64,000 nucleotides of DNA from CALBPI01 sp038531945 (GCA_038531945.1 JBCBBH010000003.1:806001-870000); one strand, 5' to 3'; numbered from the stretch's first letter, positions 17,321 to 25,285 are shown. Program-made: numbers and translations. Notes: generated by a model from the sequence alone, not told the origin.

Positions 17321-17423
17321 AGTCGCCTGCCTGTCCTCATCGACCGCATGCTTGTCCCAATCGAACGCAACCACCCCAAGAACCGCTAACGATACAGACT
17401 CGCTGGCCTGTCCTAATCGACCG
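17303..17423. repeat. imperfect direct repeat carrying GCCTGTCC cores
   Basis: Two copies of about 44 bp (17303-17346 and 17380-17423), each GAACCGCTAAC, nine variable bases, then a CGC..GCCTGTCCT core and ATCGACCGC. Another core-like CTTGTCCCAATCG lies between (17351). The second copy supplies the stop codon of the serine hydrolase gene. Confidence 0.7.
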
Positions 17424-18744
17424 CGCTCACAATCTCGACGAGATCCTTAACCAATCGCGACACACCCGGGTCGGTGCGATTGGTAGCACCTAAACGGACA
17501 ATCACCAACGAGTGGCTGGGCACAATCACAACGTTCTGGCCCTGAAAGCCATCCATGTCGAGAACGTCGGGTAGATCGTCAGAGCGACGGTACAACCAAA
17601 AGCCCATACCGTAGTTTTCCGAGTCTGCCGAGCGCTGGCCAACCGCATCGATCCAGCTCGGATCCAGTAAGCGGCGACCGTCGACGACACCGTCGTCCAG
17701 ATACAGCTGTCCGAGCTTCGCCCAGTCGCGCGCCGTCGCCCACATGTACGAAGAGCCAACCATGGTGCCAATCGTATCCGGCTCAATAATCGCACTCGAC
17801 ATCCCTAGCGGCTCAAACAGACGGCCGCGGACGGCCAGAACCTGGCTTTTGAGATCGGGGCCAAGCTGGTTCTGGAGATGTCGCATGGCAAGGTTGGTGC
17901 TGCCACTCATATAGTCGAACACTTCTCCGGGCGCATGGCGCTGCGGTCGACTGGCTGCAAACTTGGCCATGTCTGGGCTAGACCAAAGCATCAAAGAACT
18001 CGGGTCCGTACCATCGTTGCGCTCATCAATGGCGAGCCCAGAGCTCATACGCAACAGGTGCTCCAAAGTGATCTCCGGGGTCGCTGGCGAATCCACTGCG
18101 CCTCTCGCGGTCAGTTCCACTTCACCGCGGCGTGCCATGACTCCGGCTAGTGTTGCGGTCGCACTCTTGGACATCGACCAGCCCAACAGCGGTGTGTTTC
18201 GATCGATCCCTTGCGCATAACGTTCGGCGATCACTTCGCCGTTATGCAGTGCAACGACGGCGAGCGTATTTCGGTTGCCTCCCGCGGGCTCTTCAAACGC
18301 CCGATCCAATGCCTGCTCAGTCTGCAATGGGTCGAAGCGTTCTGGTGCTGCTTCGGGTAATGCTCGATCGGCAACATTCAGGGGTACCGTGATGGAACGA
18401 TCCAACGCGCCGTCATGATCCAGCGTGCACCCCAGTCCTTCACGGTACACGGCTTTTTGTTGGTACATGCCATATACGCTGGCGGTTGCGGAACGTTCTT
18501 CGCGATCGAGTTCACTGCTGACCAAATCAGCCGCCCAATCCAATTGCGGCGTCAAATAAAGGGCGCGTGTGCGCTCGGGCTCCAGACCGGTCAGGAATGC
18601 CATTGAACAAATCTGTTTAGCGGTGATTCCCGACACGGTGGGCAGCGCATTGCGGTGGTAGTCCGAGCGCAAAAACAGCACGAGACCAATGGAGATCGCA
18701 GCGACAATCAGAATCAACCCGCCACGTGCCAATTTTCTCATCAT
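17413..18744 (-). CDS. serine beta-lactamase-like hydrolase (class C/NylB type), membrane-anchored
   Basis: 443 residues. One N-terminal membrane segment (about 8-25) places the catalytic domain in the periplasm. The SxxK motif is S190-K193 in LLGWSMSKSATATL and the second motif is YMSGSTN (Y-x-N type). This combination is typical of 6-aminohexanoate-dimer hydrolase/EstB-like members and not of true AmpC enzymes, so the substrate is more likely an ester or amide than a beta-lactam. The start is ATG 18744 (18741 also possible). The gene ends at a TAG inside a GATTAGGACAGGC repeat, so its last residues may have been altered by repeat insertion. Divergent from the MFS gene. Confidence 0.85.
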   Translation of the reverse strand: MMRKLARGGLILIVAAISIGLVLFLRSDYHRNALPTVSGITAKQICSMAFLTGLEPERTRALYLTPQLDWAADLVSSELDREERSATASVYGMYQQKAVYREGLGCTLDHDGALDRSITVPLNVADRALPEAAPERFDPLQTEQALDRAFEEPAGGNRNTLAVVALHNGEVIAERYAQGIDRNTPLLGWSMSKSATATLAGVMARRGEVELTARGAVDSPATPEITLEHLLRMSSGLAIDERNDGTDPSSLMLWSSPDMAKFAASRPQRHAPGEVFDYMSGSTNLAMRHLQNQLGPDLKSQVLAVRGRLFEPLGMSSAIIEPDTIGTMVGSSYMWATARDWAKLGQLYLDDGVVDGRRLLDPSWIDAVGQRSADSENYGMGFWLYRRSDDLPDVLDMDGFQGQNVVIVPSHSLVIVRLGATNRTDPGVSRLVKDLVEIVSAVD

Positions 18745-18931
18745 TCTTCCGCCCTTTGTTTTCTGGAAATCATCGGTACGTTAATGATGCCAAAACAACC
18801 CACCACCTTCGACGTTGCACGGATGGATGCCCACGAAGAGCGCTGTGCTGAGTTCGGTTCATTTCCCCTAGTTCGACCCATTTTCTCGCGATACGGTCCG
18901 TCAGCATCTGTGCATAGTAGGATGGGAGGCT

Positions 18932-20368
18932 ATGACACAGCCGTACGTCCCGCCGTGCCAAGACAGTCGAATTCTGGCTGAACCCTGCCCGCGCGAAGCA
19001 GGTCGTTTGCCAACACCGTCCGCGCAAATGCGCGGCCTGGCGGCCTGTGTTCTTGCGTCTTCGATGGCGTTCATTGATGGCTCTGCATTGACGGTCGCGC
19101 TACCGGCGCTGAAGCAGGAGTTCGGCGGTAGCGTTGCGGTCGTGCAATGGGTTCTGAACGGCTATGTTCTGGCGCTCGCAGCGTTGACGATGATCGGCGG
19201 TGCGATGGCGGATGCGTTCGGACGCGCGAGGATTTTGATGTGGGGGACCGCGGCATTCGCGCTCGCATCCGCAGCTTGTGCGCTGGCGCCATCCCCGCTG
19301 GTCTTGATTGGCGCGCGTGTGGCACAAGGCATAGCAGCAGCATTGGTTACGCCCGCGAGCCTTGCATTGATCGGGGAGCTGTTCGCAAAAGACGATCGAG
19401 GCCGAGCGATCGGAATATGGGCAGGGGCATCCTCGCTGGCTGCAGCGGGTGGGCCATTGTTGGGCGGCTGGCTCGTCGAAGCACTGAGTTGGCGAGCGGT
19501 GTTCTGGATCAATCTGCCAATGGCGGCGCTCGCCTTGCTTTTACTGGCGGGTTTGCCAAAGCGCAGCGGAGATGCCGAAGGGCGGTTCGACATCCTGGGC
19601 TCAGTTCTGCTCGCACTCGCACTGTGTGCCGTTGCATTCGCGCTTTCTGCAATTGCGCCGACAGACAGCGCATCGGGTCATGGTGCCGGTGACGCAAACT
19701 GGATGCTATTTGGCGCGATGTTCGTCGCTGCCATTGCGCTGCTGAGTGCATTTTGGATTTGGCAGGGTAGGGCGACGCAACCCCTGCTGCCTCGCTACAT
19801 TTTCAGTAGCCGGACTTTTGCAGGCTTGAACGTCGCGACAATGGGGCTCTACACCGGGCTTTCGATCGTGTTTTTTCTGCTGCCTTTTGAGTTGATTGAG
19901 CGTCGTGGAATGAGCGCCGTCGAGGCGGGGCTCGTCTTCCTGCCATTCACACTCTGTGTGGCATTCCTGTCCAAATTGTTTGGGCAACTCGCGGATCGAC
20001 TGGGATTGCGACGAATGCTGCTAGCGGGGTCTTTGCTAGCGGCAATCGGGTTCGCCGCGTTCGCGACCGATCCCGACAACTTGGCCTGGCGCAGCCTGTA
20101 TCTGCCGATGGCGATTAGCGGCCTCGGTTTCGCAGTTCTCGTGGCGCCTTTGACCGCGGGAGTCATGGCAAGCGTCGACGATGCGGACGAAGGGTTGGCA
20201 TCGGGGATCAACAACACCGCCAGTCGGGTCGCCCAAATGATCGGGGTTGCGGTAGCGTCGTTGTTCGCCGCTACTTCCGCCGGCCACGTTGCAGGACTGT
20301 GGGTGGCGGTCGTGGCGAGTGTTCTGGGTGCCGCGGCAATTGCGTTCATGGTTGCGCGCAACCCATAA
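18932..20368 (+). CDS. MFS drug:H+ antiporter, DHA2 (EmrB/QacA) type
   Basis: 478 residues with about 14 hydrophobic segments. Recognisable motifs: D1-like SMAFIDGSALTVALPALKQEFG in TM1, motif A as GGAMADAFGRARIL, and motif C-like GPLLGGWLVE in TM5, followed by WRAVFWINLPM, characteristic of the 14-TMS DHA2 family. It should export hydrophobic toxic compounds using the proton gradient in the inner membrane. There is a good Shine-Dalgarno GGGAGG at 18924-18929, which supports ATG 18932. No EmrA-type adaptor or outer-membrane factor is adjacent, so it probably acts alone. Confidence 0.9.
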   Translation: MTQPYVPPCQDSRILAEPCPREAGRLPTPSAQMRGLAACVLASSMAFIDGSALTVALPALKQEFGGSVAVVQWVLNGYVLALAALTMIGGAMADAFGRARILMWGTAAFALASAACALAPSPLVLIGARVAQGIAAALVTPASLALIGELFAKDDRGRAIGIWAGASSLAAAGGPLLGGWLVEALSWRAVFWINLPMAALALLLLAGLPKRSGDAEGRFDILGSVLLALALCAVAFALSAIAPTDSASGHGAGDANWMLFGAMFVAAIALLSAFWIWQGRATQPLLPRYIFSSRTFAGLNVATMGLYTGLSIVFFLLPFELIERRGMSAVEAGLVFLPFTLCVAFLSKLFGQLADRLGLRRMLLAGSLLAAIGFAAFATDPDNLAWRSLYLPMAISGLGFAVLVAPLTAGVMASVDDADEGLASGINNTASRVAQMIGVAVASLFAATSAGHVAGLWVAVVASVLGAAAIAFMVARNP

Positions 20369-20497
20369 CGCGATAACGGTTGGTCGCGCCATTGCCACCC
20401 GTTACCAGCGCTTAGGTTTGGAGCCGACGGGGTTGGCCAACCTCGCTGCGACCATCAGTACTTGACACCAATGTACCGTGGTAACAATATAGCGGAC

Positions 20498-20755
20498 ATG
20501 AATAAGACCATTGAACGCGTTCAGACGGGCGTGCGCCTAGAAAAACGTCTACTCAAGGTGCTGAAAGCACTCGCCGAACAATTGGATATGTCGCTAGGCG
20601 ACCTGCTCGAAGGTATGGCGCTCCATTGCTTTGAGGGCAGAACGCCATTCGGAGAGCCGACGCTTGAGAAGATTCAACAACTCAAATCGGTTTACGACCT
20701 CGATTTAACAGCCGCAGATAGTCACAGATTGGATGAGACTGATGGGACACGCTGA
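20498..20755 (+). CDS. small helical, ribbon-helix-helix-like protein
   Basis: 85 residues from ATG 20498 (MNKTIERVQTGVRLEKRLLKVLKALAEQLDMSLGD...). The beta-strand (TGVRLEKRLLKVL) followed by two helices is the pattern of ribbon-helix-helix DNA-binding proteins, but I cannot name the family. It overlaps the next gene by 14 or 23 nt depending on start, so the two are co-translated. It may be an antitoxin-like or regulatory partner; this is inferred from size and pairing. Confidence 0.6.
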   Translation: MNKTIERVQTGVRLEKRLLKVLKALAEQLDMSLGDLLEGMALHCFEGRTPFGEPTLEKIQQLKSVYDLDLTAADSHRLDETDGTR

Positions 20756-21143
20756 GTTGCCTGATTTGCTGAACCGGTTTGAATCTCTCGAGATTGCTCC
20801 CGGCGATTTTCATCACGACGATCATGTCTATGTGGCCTTCGCCATGCTCGAGAAATATGATTATGTGACGGCGTGCACCAACTACGCGAAAACGATACGC
20901 AAGATGGCAGAGAGCGTTGGCGTTCCTGAGAAATTCAACGCGACCATCACATTCGCTTTTGTCAGTCTTATCGCTGAGAGATTGACGCGCACAGAAGGCT
21001 CAGGTCTCACCGAGTTTCTCGAACAGAATCCCGATCTCCTCGACGCTAGCGTGCTTTCCCAGTGGTATTCAAAAGACCGCCTGACCAGCGCGACGGCTCG
21101 CCGCCAGTTTCTGCTGCCCGATAGAGTTGCTGCGTCTCGTTAG
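20742..21143 (+). CDS. conserved helical protein of unknown function with HHDDHV motif
   Basis: 133 residues from ATG 20742 (ATG 20733 is alternative). Contains FHHDDHVYVAFAMLEKYDY and later FNATITFAFVSLIAERL. A histidine/aspartate cluster near the N-terminus and a second helix with T-x-T-x-A-F recur in a family of uncharacterised bacterial proteins I know only as hypothetical. A metal-binding or hydrolase role is possible. The stop TAG is the first three bases of a TAGGGACAGG repeat (21141), so the native C-terminus may have been replaced. Confidence 0.6.
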   Translation: MGHAELPDLLNRFESLEIAPGDFHHDDHVYVAFAMLEKYDYVTACTNYAKTIRKMAESVGVPEKFNATITFAFVSLIAERLTRTEGSGLTEFLEQNPDLLDASVLSQWYSKDRLTSATARRQFLLPDRVAASR

Positions 21144-21424
21144 GGACAGGCACGCCTCGTTAGGGACAAGGTCTCGTTAGGGACAGGCACGTTAGGCCGT
21201 CTCGTCTCGGTAGGGACAGGCACGTCTCGTTAGGGACAGGCACGTTAGAGGACAGACACGACTGGCGTCTCGGTAGGGACAGGAGCGCCCACCAAGACAA
21301 GCGTACCCGCTCTCTATGCCTGTCCTAGTCGCCCGCGCCCACCAAGACAAGCGTACCCGCTCTCTATGCCTGTCCTAGTCGCCCGCGCTTGCCTGTCCTA
21401 ACCGCCCCTATGCCTGTCCTAACC
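21138..21424. repeat. transposase-free TAGGGACAGGC repeat cluster with inverted ends
   Basis: Left half: direct copies of CTCGTTAGGGACAGGCACG type at 21141, 21161 (variant), 21178, 21211, 21231, 21245 (variant) and 21274. Right half: inverted cores GCCTGTCCTA at 21318, 21368, 21391 and 21412. The forward copies have an extra G (TAGGGACAGG) compared with the RAYT-linked family, whereas the inverted ones match it. Left-forward and right-inverted layout repeats that of the RAYT elements, but nothing is encoded between them. It looks like a MITE-type derivative. Confidence 0.8.
21285..21384. repeat. perfect 50-bp tandem duplication
   Basis: The unit from GCGCCCACCAAGACAAGCG to GTCCTAGTCGCCC occurs twice without a difference (21285-21334, 21335-21384). 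Each unit carries one inverted core. Exact identity implies a recent event. After it, two shortened units (21391, 21412) follow. Confidence 0.9.
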
Positions 21425-21574
21425 GCCCTTGAATGGTTCAATTTATTGGTAAGCTGTTACAACCAAGGTACTTTCTACTGGGAGTTTAATAACGCGTTGT
21501 TGCGCGACGCGTTGATCGCCAGGCGAGCCCTTTCTTTGGGACGGCTATCAAATATCAAACCCACGTTGAGGCAC
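21425..21574. other. intergenic, no gene seen
   Basis: 150 bp of lower G+C sequence between the repeat cluster and the bactofilin 3' hairpin. It contains ACGCGT twice (within AACGCGTTG and GACGCGTTG) and no convincing ORF. The 196-codon forward frame across it is antisense to the bactofilin. Confidence 0.4.
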
Positions 21575-21618
21575 GTCCTGGACGCAGCGTCGTCCCTTGC
21601 CGACGCTGCGCCCAGGAC
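21575..21618 (-). terminator. long hairpin downstream of bactofilin
   Basis: GTCCTGG + ACGCAGCGTCG pair with CGACGCTGCG + CCAGGAC across an 8-nt loop: 18 base pairs with a single mismatch. It begins 7 nt past the stop of the minus-strand bactofilin gene. No U-tract follows, so it may be a Rho-type or mRNA-protecting hairpin and not a classical intrinsic terminator. Confidence 0.6.
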
Positions 21619-21624
21619 CTGGTA

Positions 21625-22095
21625 CTACTTTTTGGGTTCTTTTGGGTCCCGCATTTCGATCGCACCGTTGAACGTGGCGCCTTCCGTAATCGCCACCACT
21701 GGAGCTACGATGTTGCCGGTAACCTTGCCAGACTCGCGTACCGTAACGCTCACCGTGGCGTGCAGGTCACCTTCCACCGTGCCTTCGATAAAAATTTTCG
21801 TCGCATTGACATTAGCGTTGATGCGACCTTTGGGTTTCAGGGTGAGGCTGCAGGCCCCTTGGTCGATGGTGCCCTCGACCGTGCCTTCGATAATCAAGTC
21901 TTCGCCAGCCGACAGTTCGCCCTTAAAGTGCAGGGTCTCACCGATTACCGACACGATTGGATCGCCAGCGGAATCGTAGTTTTCGTCTTTTTGGCGCACC
22001 GACTCCGGCACGTCTTTCAGGTTAATAACTTGTGAATCGGTCAACTCGGGTTTCTCACCCCAGGTTGGACGCCTCATGATTTCAGTATCACTCAT
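21625..22095 (-). CDS. bactofilin (polymer-forming cytoskeletal protein) 1
   Basis: 156 residues. The central DUF583 beta-helix (about 47-148) shows the regular repeat of GELSAGEDLIIEGTVEGTI, GRINANVNATKIFIEGTVEGDL and GKVTGNIVAPVVAI, each turn a short strand ending in G. Unstructured ends (first ~45 residues polar; last PKEPKK) are typical. Bactofilins polymerise without nucleotide on the inner membrane and organise cell-wall or polar structures. Adjacent to a second bactofilin on the same strand (18-nt gap), so probably co-expressed as a heteropolymer. Confidence 0.93.
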   Translation of the reverse strand: MSDTEIMRRPTWGEKPELTDSQVINLKDVPESVRQKDENYDSAGDPIVSVIGETLHFKGELSAGEDLIIEGTVEGTIDQGACSLTLKPKGRINANVNATKIFIEGTVEGDLHATVSVTVRESGKVTGNIVAPVVAITEGATFNGAIEMRDPKEPKK

Positions 22096-22113
22096 TGCGG
22101 TTCTCCTTCAGGG

Positions 22114-22575
22114 TCAGGCGGCGCTAGCCGAGTCTTTGGCTTTGCTATCCGATGGTTTGGCCTCTACGGGGGTTTCGGATTTTGATGCCGTAGCACGTGA
22201 GGACTTTTTCTTGCTGGCAGGCGCTGCGGTCTTGCCGCTCATATCAATTTTTCCGTTGAACTTGGCACCTTCGCGCAGCGTCACAACTGGGCTGTAGATG
22301 TTGCCGTTCACATCCGCGCCAGCGCTGACCACAACGGATTTGCTACCGCCTATGTCGCCAACCACATTGCCGTCAATCGCGACATATTCGGCCGTGACAT
22401 TCGCGTTTAACTGACCTCGTTCTGCAACGGTTAACAATGACGAGTGCTTGATAGAGCCCTCGACCTCGCCGTGGATCAGGAGGTTCTCATCGGCGATAAG
22501 TTCACCTTTAAATTTCAACGTCGGGCCAAGGACCGACGGATGCTTAACAGTCGGGCTATCGTACGGATTGCTCAT
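22114..22575 (-). CDS. bactofilin 2
   Basis: 153 residues. Beta-helix core (about 18-112) with LKFKGELIADENLLIHGEVEG, GQLNANVTAEYVAI and GADVNGNIYSPVVTL turns, then a 40-residue lysine/serine/alanine-rich tail (KKKSSRATASKSE) longer and more basic than that of bactofilin 1. The tail could bind nucleic acid, peptidoglycan or membranes. It is upstream of bactofilin 1 in the same operon. No M23 peptidase gene, a frequent bactofilin partner, is next to it. Confidence 0.93.
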   Translation of the reverse strand: MSNPYDSPTVKHPSVLGPTLKFKGELIADENLLIHGEVEGSIKHSSLLTVAERGQLNANVTAEYVAIDGNVVGDIGGSKSVVVSAGADVNGNIYSPVVTLREGAKFNGKIDMSGKTAAPASKKKSSRATASKSETPVEAKPSDSKAKDSASAA

Positions 22576-22970
22576 TTACTGCTCCCTCAAATGAGAAAAG
22601 ACGGGTGGAAGGACTCTGGATGCCTGTGAAGCGTCGCACCAGTTCACGCCGGCCGCTGTGATTGCGGTCACAATCGGCCCAGATTTGTCTAAAGGTATTG
22701 AACATAGTGTCAGACGGCGCCCGTCCATCCGATCAGTCGGCATTTTCTCCGACAGATCGGATGTCAACAGATGCTTCAGATGGGAACGAGTTTCGAGTCG
22801 GCCGTCGGCTATACTCGCGGCACCCATAGCGGACACTCAGGAAGTTCAAATGGGCGACCAGCGTCTCGATAGGGACAGGCAGGTTAGGGAACACACACGA
22901 TTTGAGTCTCGGTAGGGTAGTCTCGGCAGGGACAGGCACGTTAGGGGACACGCACGACTCGATAGAAGAT
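22576..22970. other. intergenic region with inverted repeat and TAGGGACAGGC repeats
   Basis: 395 bp without a recognised gene. It should contain the bactofilin promoter. Its right part (22862-22960) has CTCGATAGGGACAGGCAGG (core 22870) and CGGCAGGGACAGGCACG (core 22927), the extra-G subtype of the repeat. An 86-codon minus-strand frame ending at 22576 is not recognisable. Confidence 0.6.
22726..22763. repeat. inverted repeat upstream of bactofilin genes
   Basis: CATCCGATC-A-GTCGG, an 8-nt loop, CCGAC-A-GATCGGATG: 14 paired positions with one A/A mismatch. It lies 150 bp upstream of the bactofilin 2 start, without a U-tract on either strand. It is either a regulator site or a stable hairpin in a 5' leader. 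Confidence 0.55.
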
Positions 22971-23579
22971 CTACCGGCTAGCCAGTTGCACGTCCGTTGC
23001 AGGCGATGCAATGGACTGCGCCAAGACTTGACTCCAGCCGTTCAAAACAGCCCTGAGGTCATCTACCAACCCTTCGGATGACTCGTCTTGCATATCCGCC
23101 AACCGCAGGACGGCGTTTCCGGTATCCGCGTCAATCAGTTCGGCGACGATCGTCAATCGACCAGGCTCTACGTTGAACCGGAATCGGCGCTGCCATTGGA
23201 GAGCCTCTGCGGAGGCGGGCGTGGCCGTAAAGTCGATGAGCTGCACACGCACGATAATCGAGCCGCTGGTTGACGAATCAATCACATCGATTTGGTTTGC
23301 AATGAATGCACTCGTTAGTTGGTTCGCCGCGTCAGTGCGCAGAGCATCGGCGCGATCTGCAGCCTCGTTGCTGTTGGACGGGTACCAAACAGAGACCGGT
23401 TCGAGATAGACCTGCTGAGTGACGGGAAAGTCAGCGGCTAGATTCATGAATAGCGAGTCGAGACCTGGGTGCTGGACTTGTCGCCAGTCGTCCTGCGCCA
23501 GCAGAGGTGCAGCGCCTATGCCGAAAGACAACACCGAAAAAATGACCGCTATCGATCTCAATCTGCTCGTACCGCTCAT
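22971..23579 (-). CDS. exported protein of unknown function (DUF3313-like)
   Basis: 202 residues from ATG 23579. A signal peptide (RLRSIAVIFSVLSFGIGAAPLLAQ) is followed by a periplasmic alpha/beta domain. Visible features: FPVTQQVYLEPVSVWYP, NQLTSAFIANQIDVID, SIIVRVQLIDFTATPAS and LTIVAELIDADTGNAVLRLAD. This order (YVEPV..., helix, ...L.V.V.l.d.....a, ...E..DA.TG.vl) resembles DUF3313/lipoprotein families that build a surface beta sheet, though no lipobox is present. Upstream in-frame codons to 23708 are rejected because they precede the signal peptide. Confidence 0.6.
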   Translation of the reverse strand: MSGTSRLRSIAVIFSVLSFGIGAAPLLAQDDWRQVQHPGLDSLFMNLAADFPVTQQVYLEPVSVWYPSNSNEAADRADALRTDAANQLTSAFIANQIDVIDSSTSGSIIVRVQLIDFTATPASAEALQWQRRFRFNVEPGRLTIVAELIDADTGNAVLRLADMQDESSEGLVDDLRAVLNGWSQVLAQSIASPATDVQLASR

Positions 23580-23685
23580 TTGTCTATTCCTTGCGTGGTT
23601 TGTACTACTCAACGATTGACCACCGATTCGGTTGACCTGATTTGGGAAAGCGCTGGAGGTTATGTTCACAAGCCCAAATTTATAT

Positions 23686-23718
23686 TTGCATAAAGCATGA
23701 GTAGTCACGTATTATGCA
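23686..23718 (+). promoter_or_regulatory. candidate marR promoter with overlapping inverted repeat
   Basis: A perfect 7-bp inverted repeat TGCATAA (23687-23693) / TTATGCA (23712-23718) separated by 18 nt sits just before the marR ATG (23722). A possible -35 TTGCAT (23686) and -10 TATTAT (23710) with an 18-nt spacer overlap it, placing transcription start at about the ATG, so the mRNA could be leaderless. Autorepression is the usual mode for MarR proteins; the site is inferred. Confidence 0.4.
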
Positions 23719-23721
23719 CGC

Positions 23722-24156
23722 ATGGAATCAAGTTATGAAAAATCTGAGGCGCTGGTCATGCAAGTTCTAAGCACCGCCGCTGCGATGGAGCGAGCAATGG
23801 ACCATGCGTTGTCTTTCACGCGAGGCATCACGTTCAGTGAGTATCGTTTGCTGCGGACGCTGCAGGAAGCGGAGCACGGGCTAACGCGAGTGGCGCTTGC
23901 GAGTGCAGTGTCGGCGTCTCCGTCGGGAGTGACTCGGGCGCTCAAACCTCTGGAAAAACTTGGTTACGTGACCACAGCCCGCAACGAACGCGATGCGCGT
24001 CAGAGTCTGGCCGTGCTGACGCAAGGGGGCCGCGATCTGTTGTCCGATGCAGCCGGCGTGCTCACGGACTACTTCGCGAGCCTCGGCGTCGACAGCATCC
24101 CGGACAAGGAACTCACCAAGTTTCGCAGTCAACTAACTCAGTTGACGGAGCGCTGA
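23722..24156 (+). CDS. MarR-family transcriptional regulator
   Basis: 144-residue winged-helix dimer. Helix-turn-helix with ALASAVSASPSGVTRALKPLEKLGYV and the wing arm TTARNERDARQSLAVLTQGG (the D-x-R motif of MarR proteins). Likely a ligand-responsive repressor. The target is unknown, but it faces the exported protein gene (22971-23579) across 142 bp and also lies just before the arsenic unit. Only a short tail separates it from the convergent acr3 gene. No Shine-Dalgarno is obvious before the ATG. Confidence 0.9.
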   Translation: MESSYEKSEALVMQVLSTAAAMERAMDHALSFTRGITFSEYRLLRTLQEAEHGLTRVALASAVSASPSGVTRALKPLEKLGYVTTARNERDARQSLAVLTQGGRDLLSDAAGVLTDYFASLGVDSIPDKELTKFRSQLTQLTER

Positions 24157-24181
24157 CCTGAACGAATCGCCGTAGGCCGGA

Positions 24182-25285
24182 TCAGCTTTCAGGCGCACTC
24201 CCGGCATGATCGGTTCGATTGGCACCACGTTCATACCAACTCTTCGTGGCGTTCACGATCTTCACCACCGAAAGCATGACGGGAACCTCGACCAAAACGC
24301 CGACAACGGTGGCAAGCGCAGCGCCGGATTCGAACCCAAAAAGCACAATCGCGGTTGCGACAGCCAGTTCGAAAAAGTTGCTGGCGCCGATGAGCGCGGA
24401 AGGCGCAGCTACACAATGCGCAACGCCAAGTTGCCGGTTCAGGAGATAGGCAAGACCCGAATTGAAATACACCTGGATCAGGATCGGTACCGAGAGAAGG
24501 GCGATCACGATCGGTTGGGCAATGATCTGTTCGCCCTGAAACCCGAACAGCAGCACAAGCGTTGTCAGCAGTGCAACAAGAGAGGCGGGTTGTAGGTGCG
24601 TCAACGCAGCTTCCAGTGATGCTTCTCCGCCCGACGCAAGCAGCCGATTGCGAAGCACCTGCGCGATGAGGACCGGCACGACGATATACAGGACAACCGA
24701 CAACAGAAGGGTTTCCCACGGCACAGTGATTGCGGAGAGCCCGAGCAACAATCCGACGATCGGCGCGAAAGCAAAAATCATGATGAGGTCATTCACGGCA
24801 ACCTGACTGAGCGTGAAATGTGGTTCGCCGTCCGACAGGTTGCTCCAGACAAACACCATCGCCGTGCATGGTGCTGCTGCAAGAATGATGAGTCCCGCGA
24901 TATACGAGTTGATCTGATCGGCGGGCAAGTAAGGTGCAAAAAGATTGGCGATAAAGAGCCAGCCCAGGAACGCCATCGAAAACGGTTTGACGGCCCAATT
25001 GATAAACAACGTCACACCGACGCCGCGCCAGTGTTCCTTCACTTGACCCAACGCGCTGAAATCAATCTTCACGAGCATCGGTATAATCATCAACCAGATA
25101 AGCACCGCAACCGGTAGATTGACCTTGGCGATCTCCATGGTGCCGATCTGCTGAAAGACGCCCGGAAGGAAGTGTCCGAGCGCGATGCCAGCGACGATAC
25201 ACAGCGCCACCCAGACTGTCAGATAACGTTCGAACAGACTCATTCCAGAGTCGGAAGCGCTTGCGGTGTCGTTGGCACTAGACAT
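24182..25285 (-). CDS. acr3: ACR3-type arsenite efflux permease
   Basis: 367 residues, ten predicted membrane segments, BASS-superfamily fold. The conserved cysteine motif AAPCTAMVFVWS, essential in ACR3 proteins, is present, as is the NDLIMIFAFAPIVGLLLG segment. It exports arsenite (or antimonite) across the inner membrane with the proton gradient. The start overlaps the arsC stop by 8 nt, so expression is coupled: ArsC reduces arsenate and Acr3 exports the product. It is named arsB in many genomes, but the sequence is of the ACR3 type. Confidence 0.93.
   Translation of the reverse strand: MSSANDTASASDSGMSLFERYLTVWVALCIVAGIALGHFLPGVFQQIGTMEIAKVNLPVAVLIWLMIIPMLVKIDFSALGQVKEHWRGVGVTLFINWAVKPFSMAFLGWLFIANLFAPYLPADQINSYIAGLIILAAAPCTAMVFVWSNLSDGEPHFTLSQVAVNDLIMIFAFAPIVGLLLGLSAITVPWETLLLSVVLYIVVPVLIAQVLRNRLLASGGEASLEAALTHLQPASLVALLTTLVLLFGFQGEQIIAQPIVIALLSVPILIQVYFNSGLAYLLNRQLGVAHCVAAPSALIGASNFFELAVATAIVLFGFESGAALATVVGVLVEVPVMLSVVKIVNATKSWYERGANRTDHAGSAPES

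Noticed and set aside
18932..20368. Several long minus-strand and alternative frames across the MFS gene
   Set aside because: Alanine-rich, high-G+C membrane coding sequence keeps shadow frames open. None shows a family motif.
21389..21979. 196-codon plus-strand frame
   Set aside because: Starts within repeat sequence and is antisense to bactofilin 1, which has a clear family match.
22576..22836. 86-codon minus-strand frame upstream of bactofilin 2
   Set aside because: No recognisable domain or ribosome-binding site, and it covers a strong inverted repeat; more likely leader or promoter sequence.
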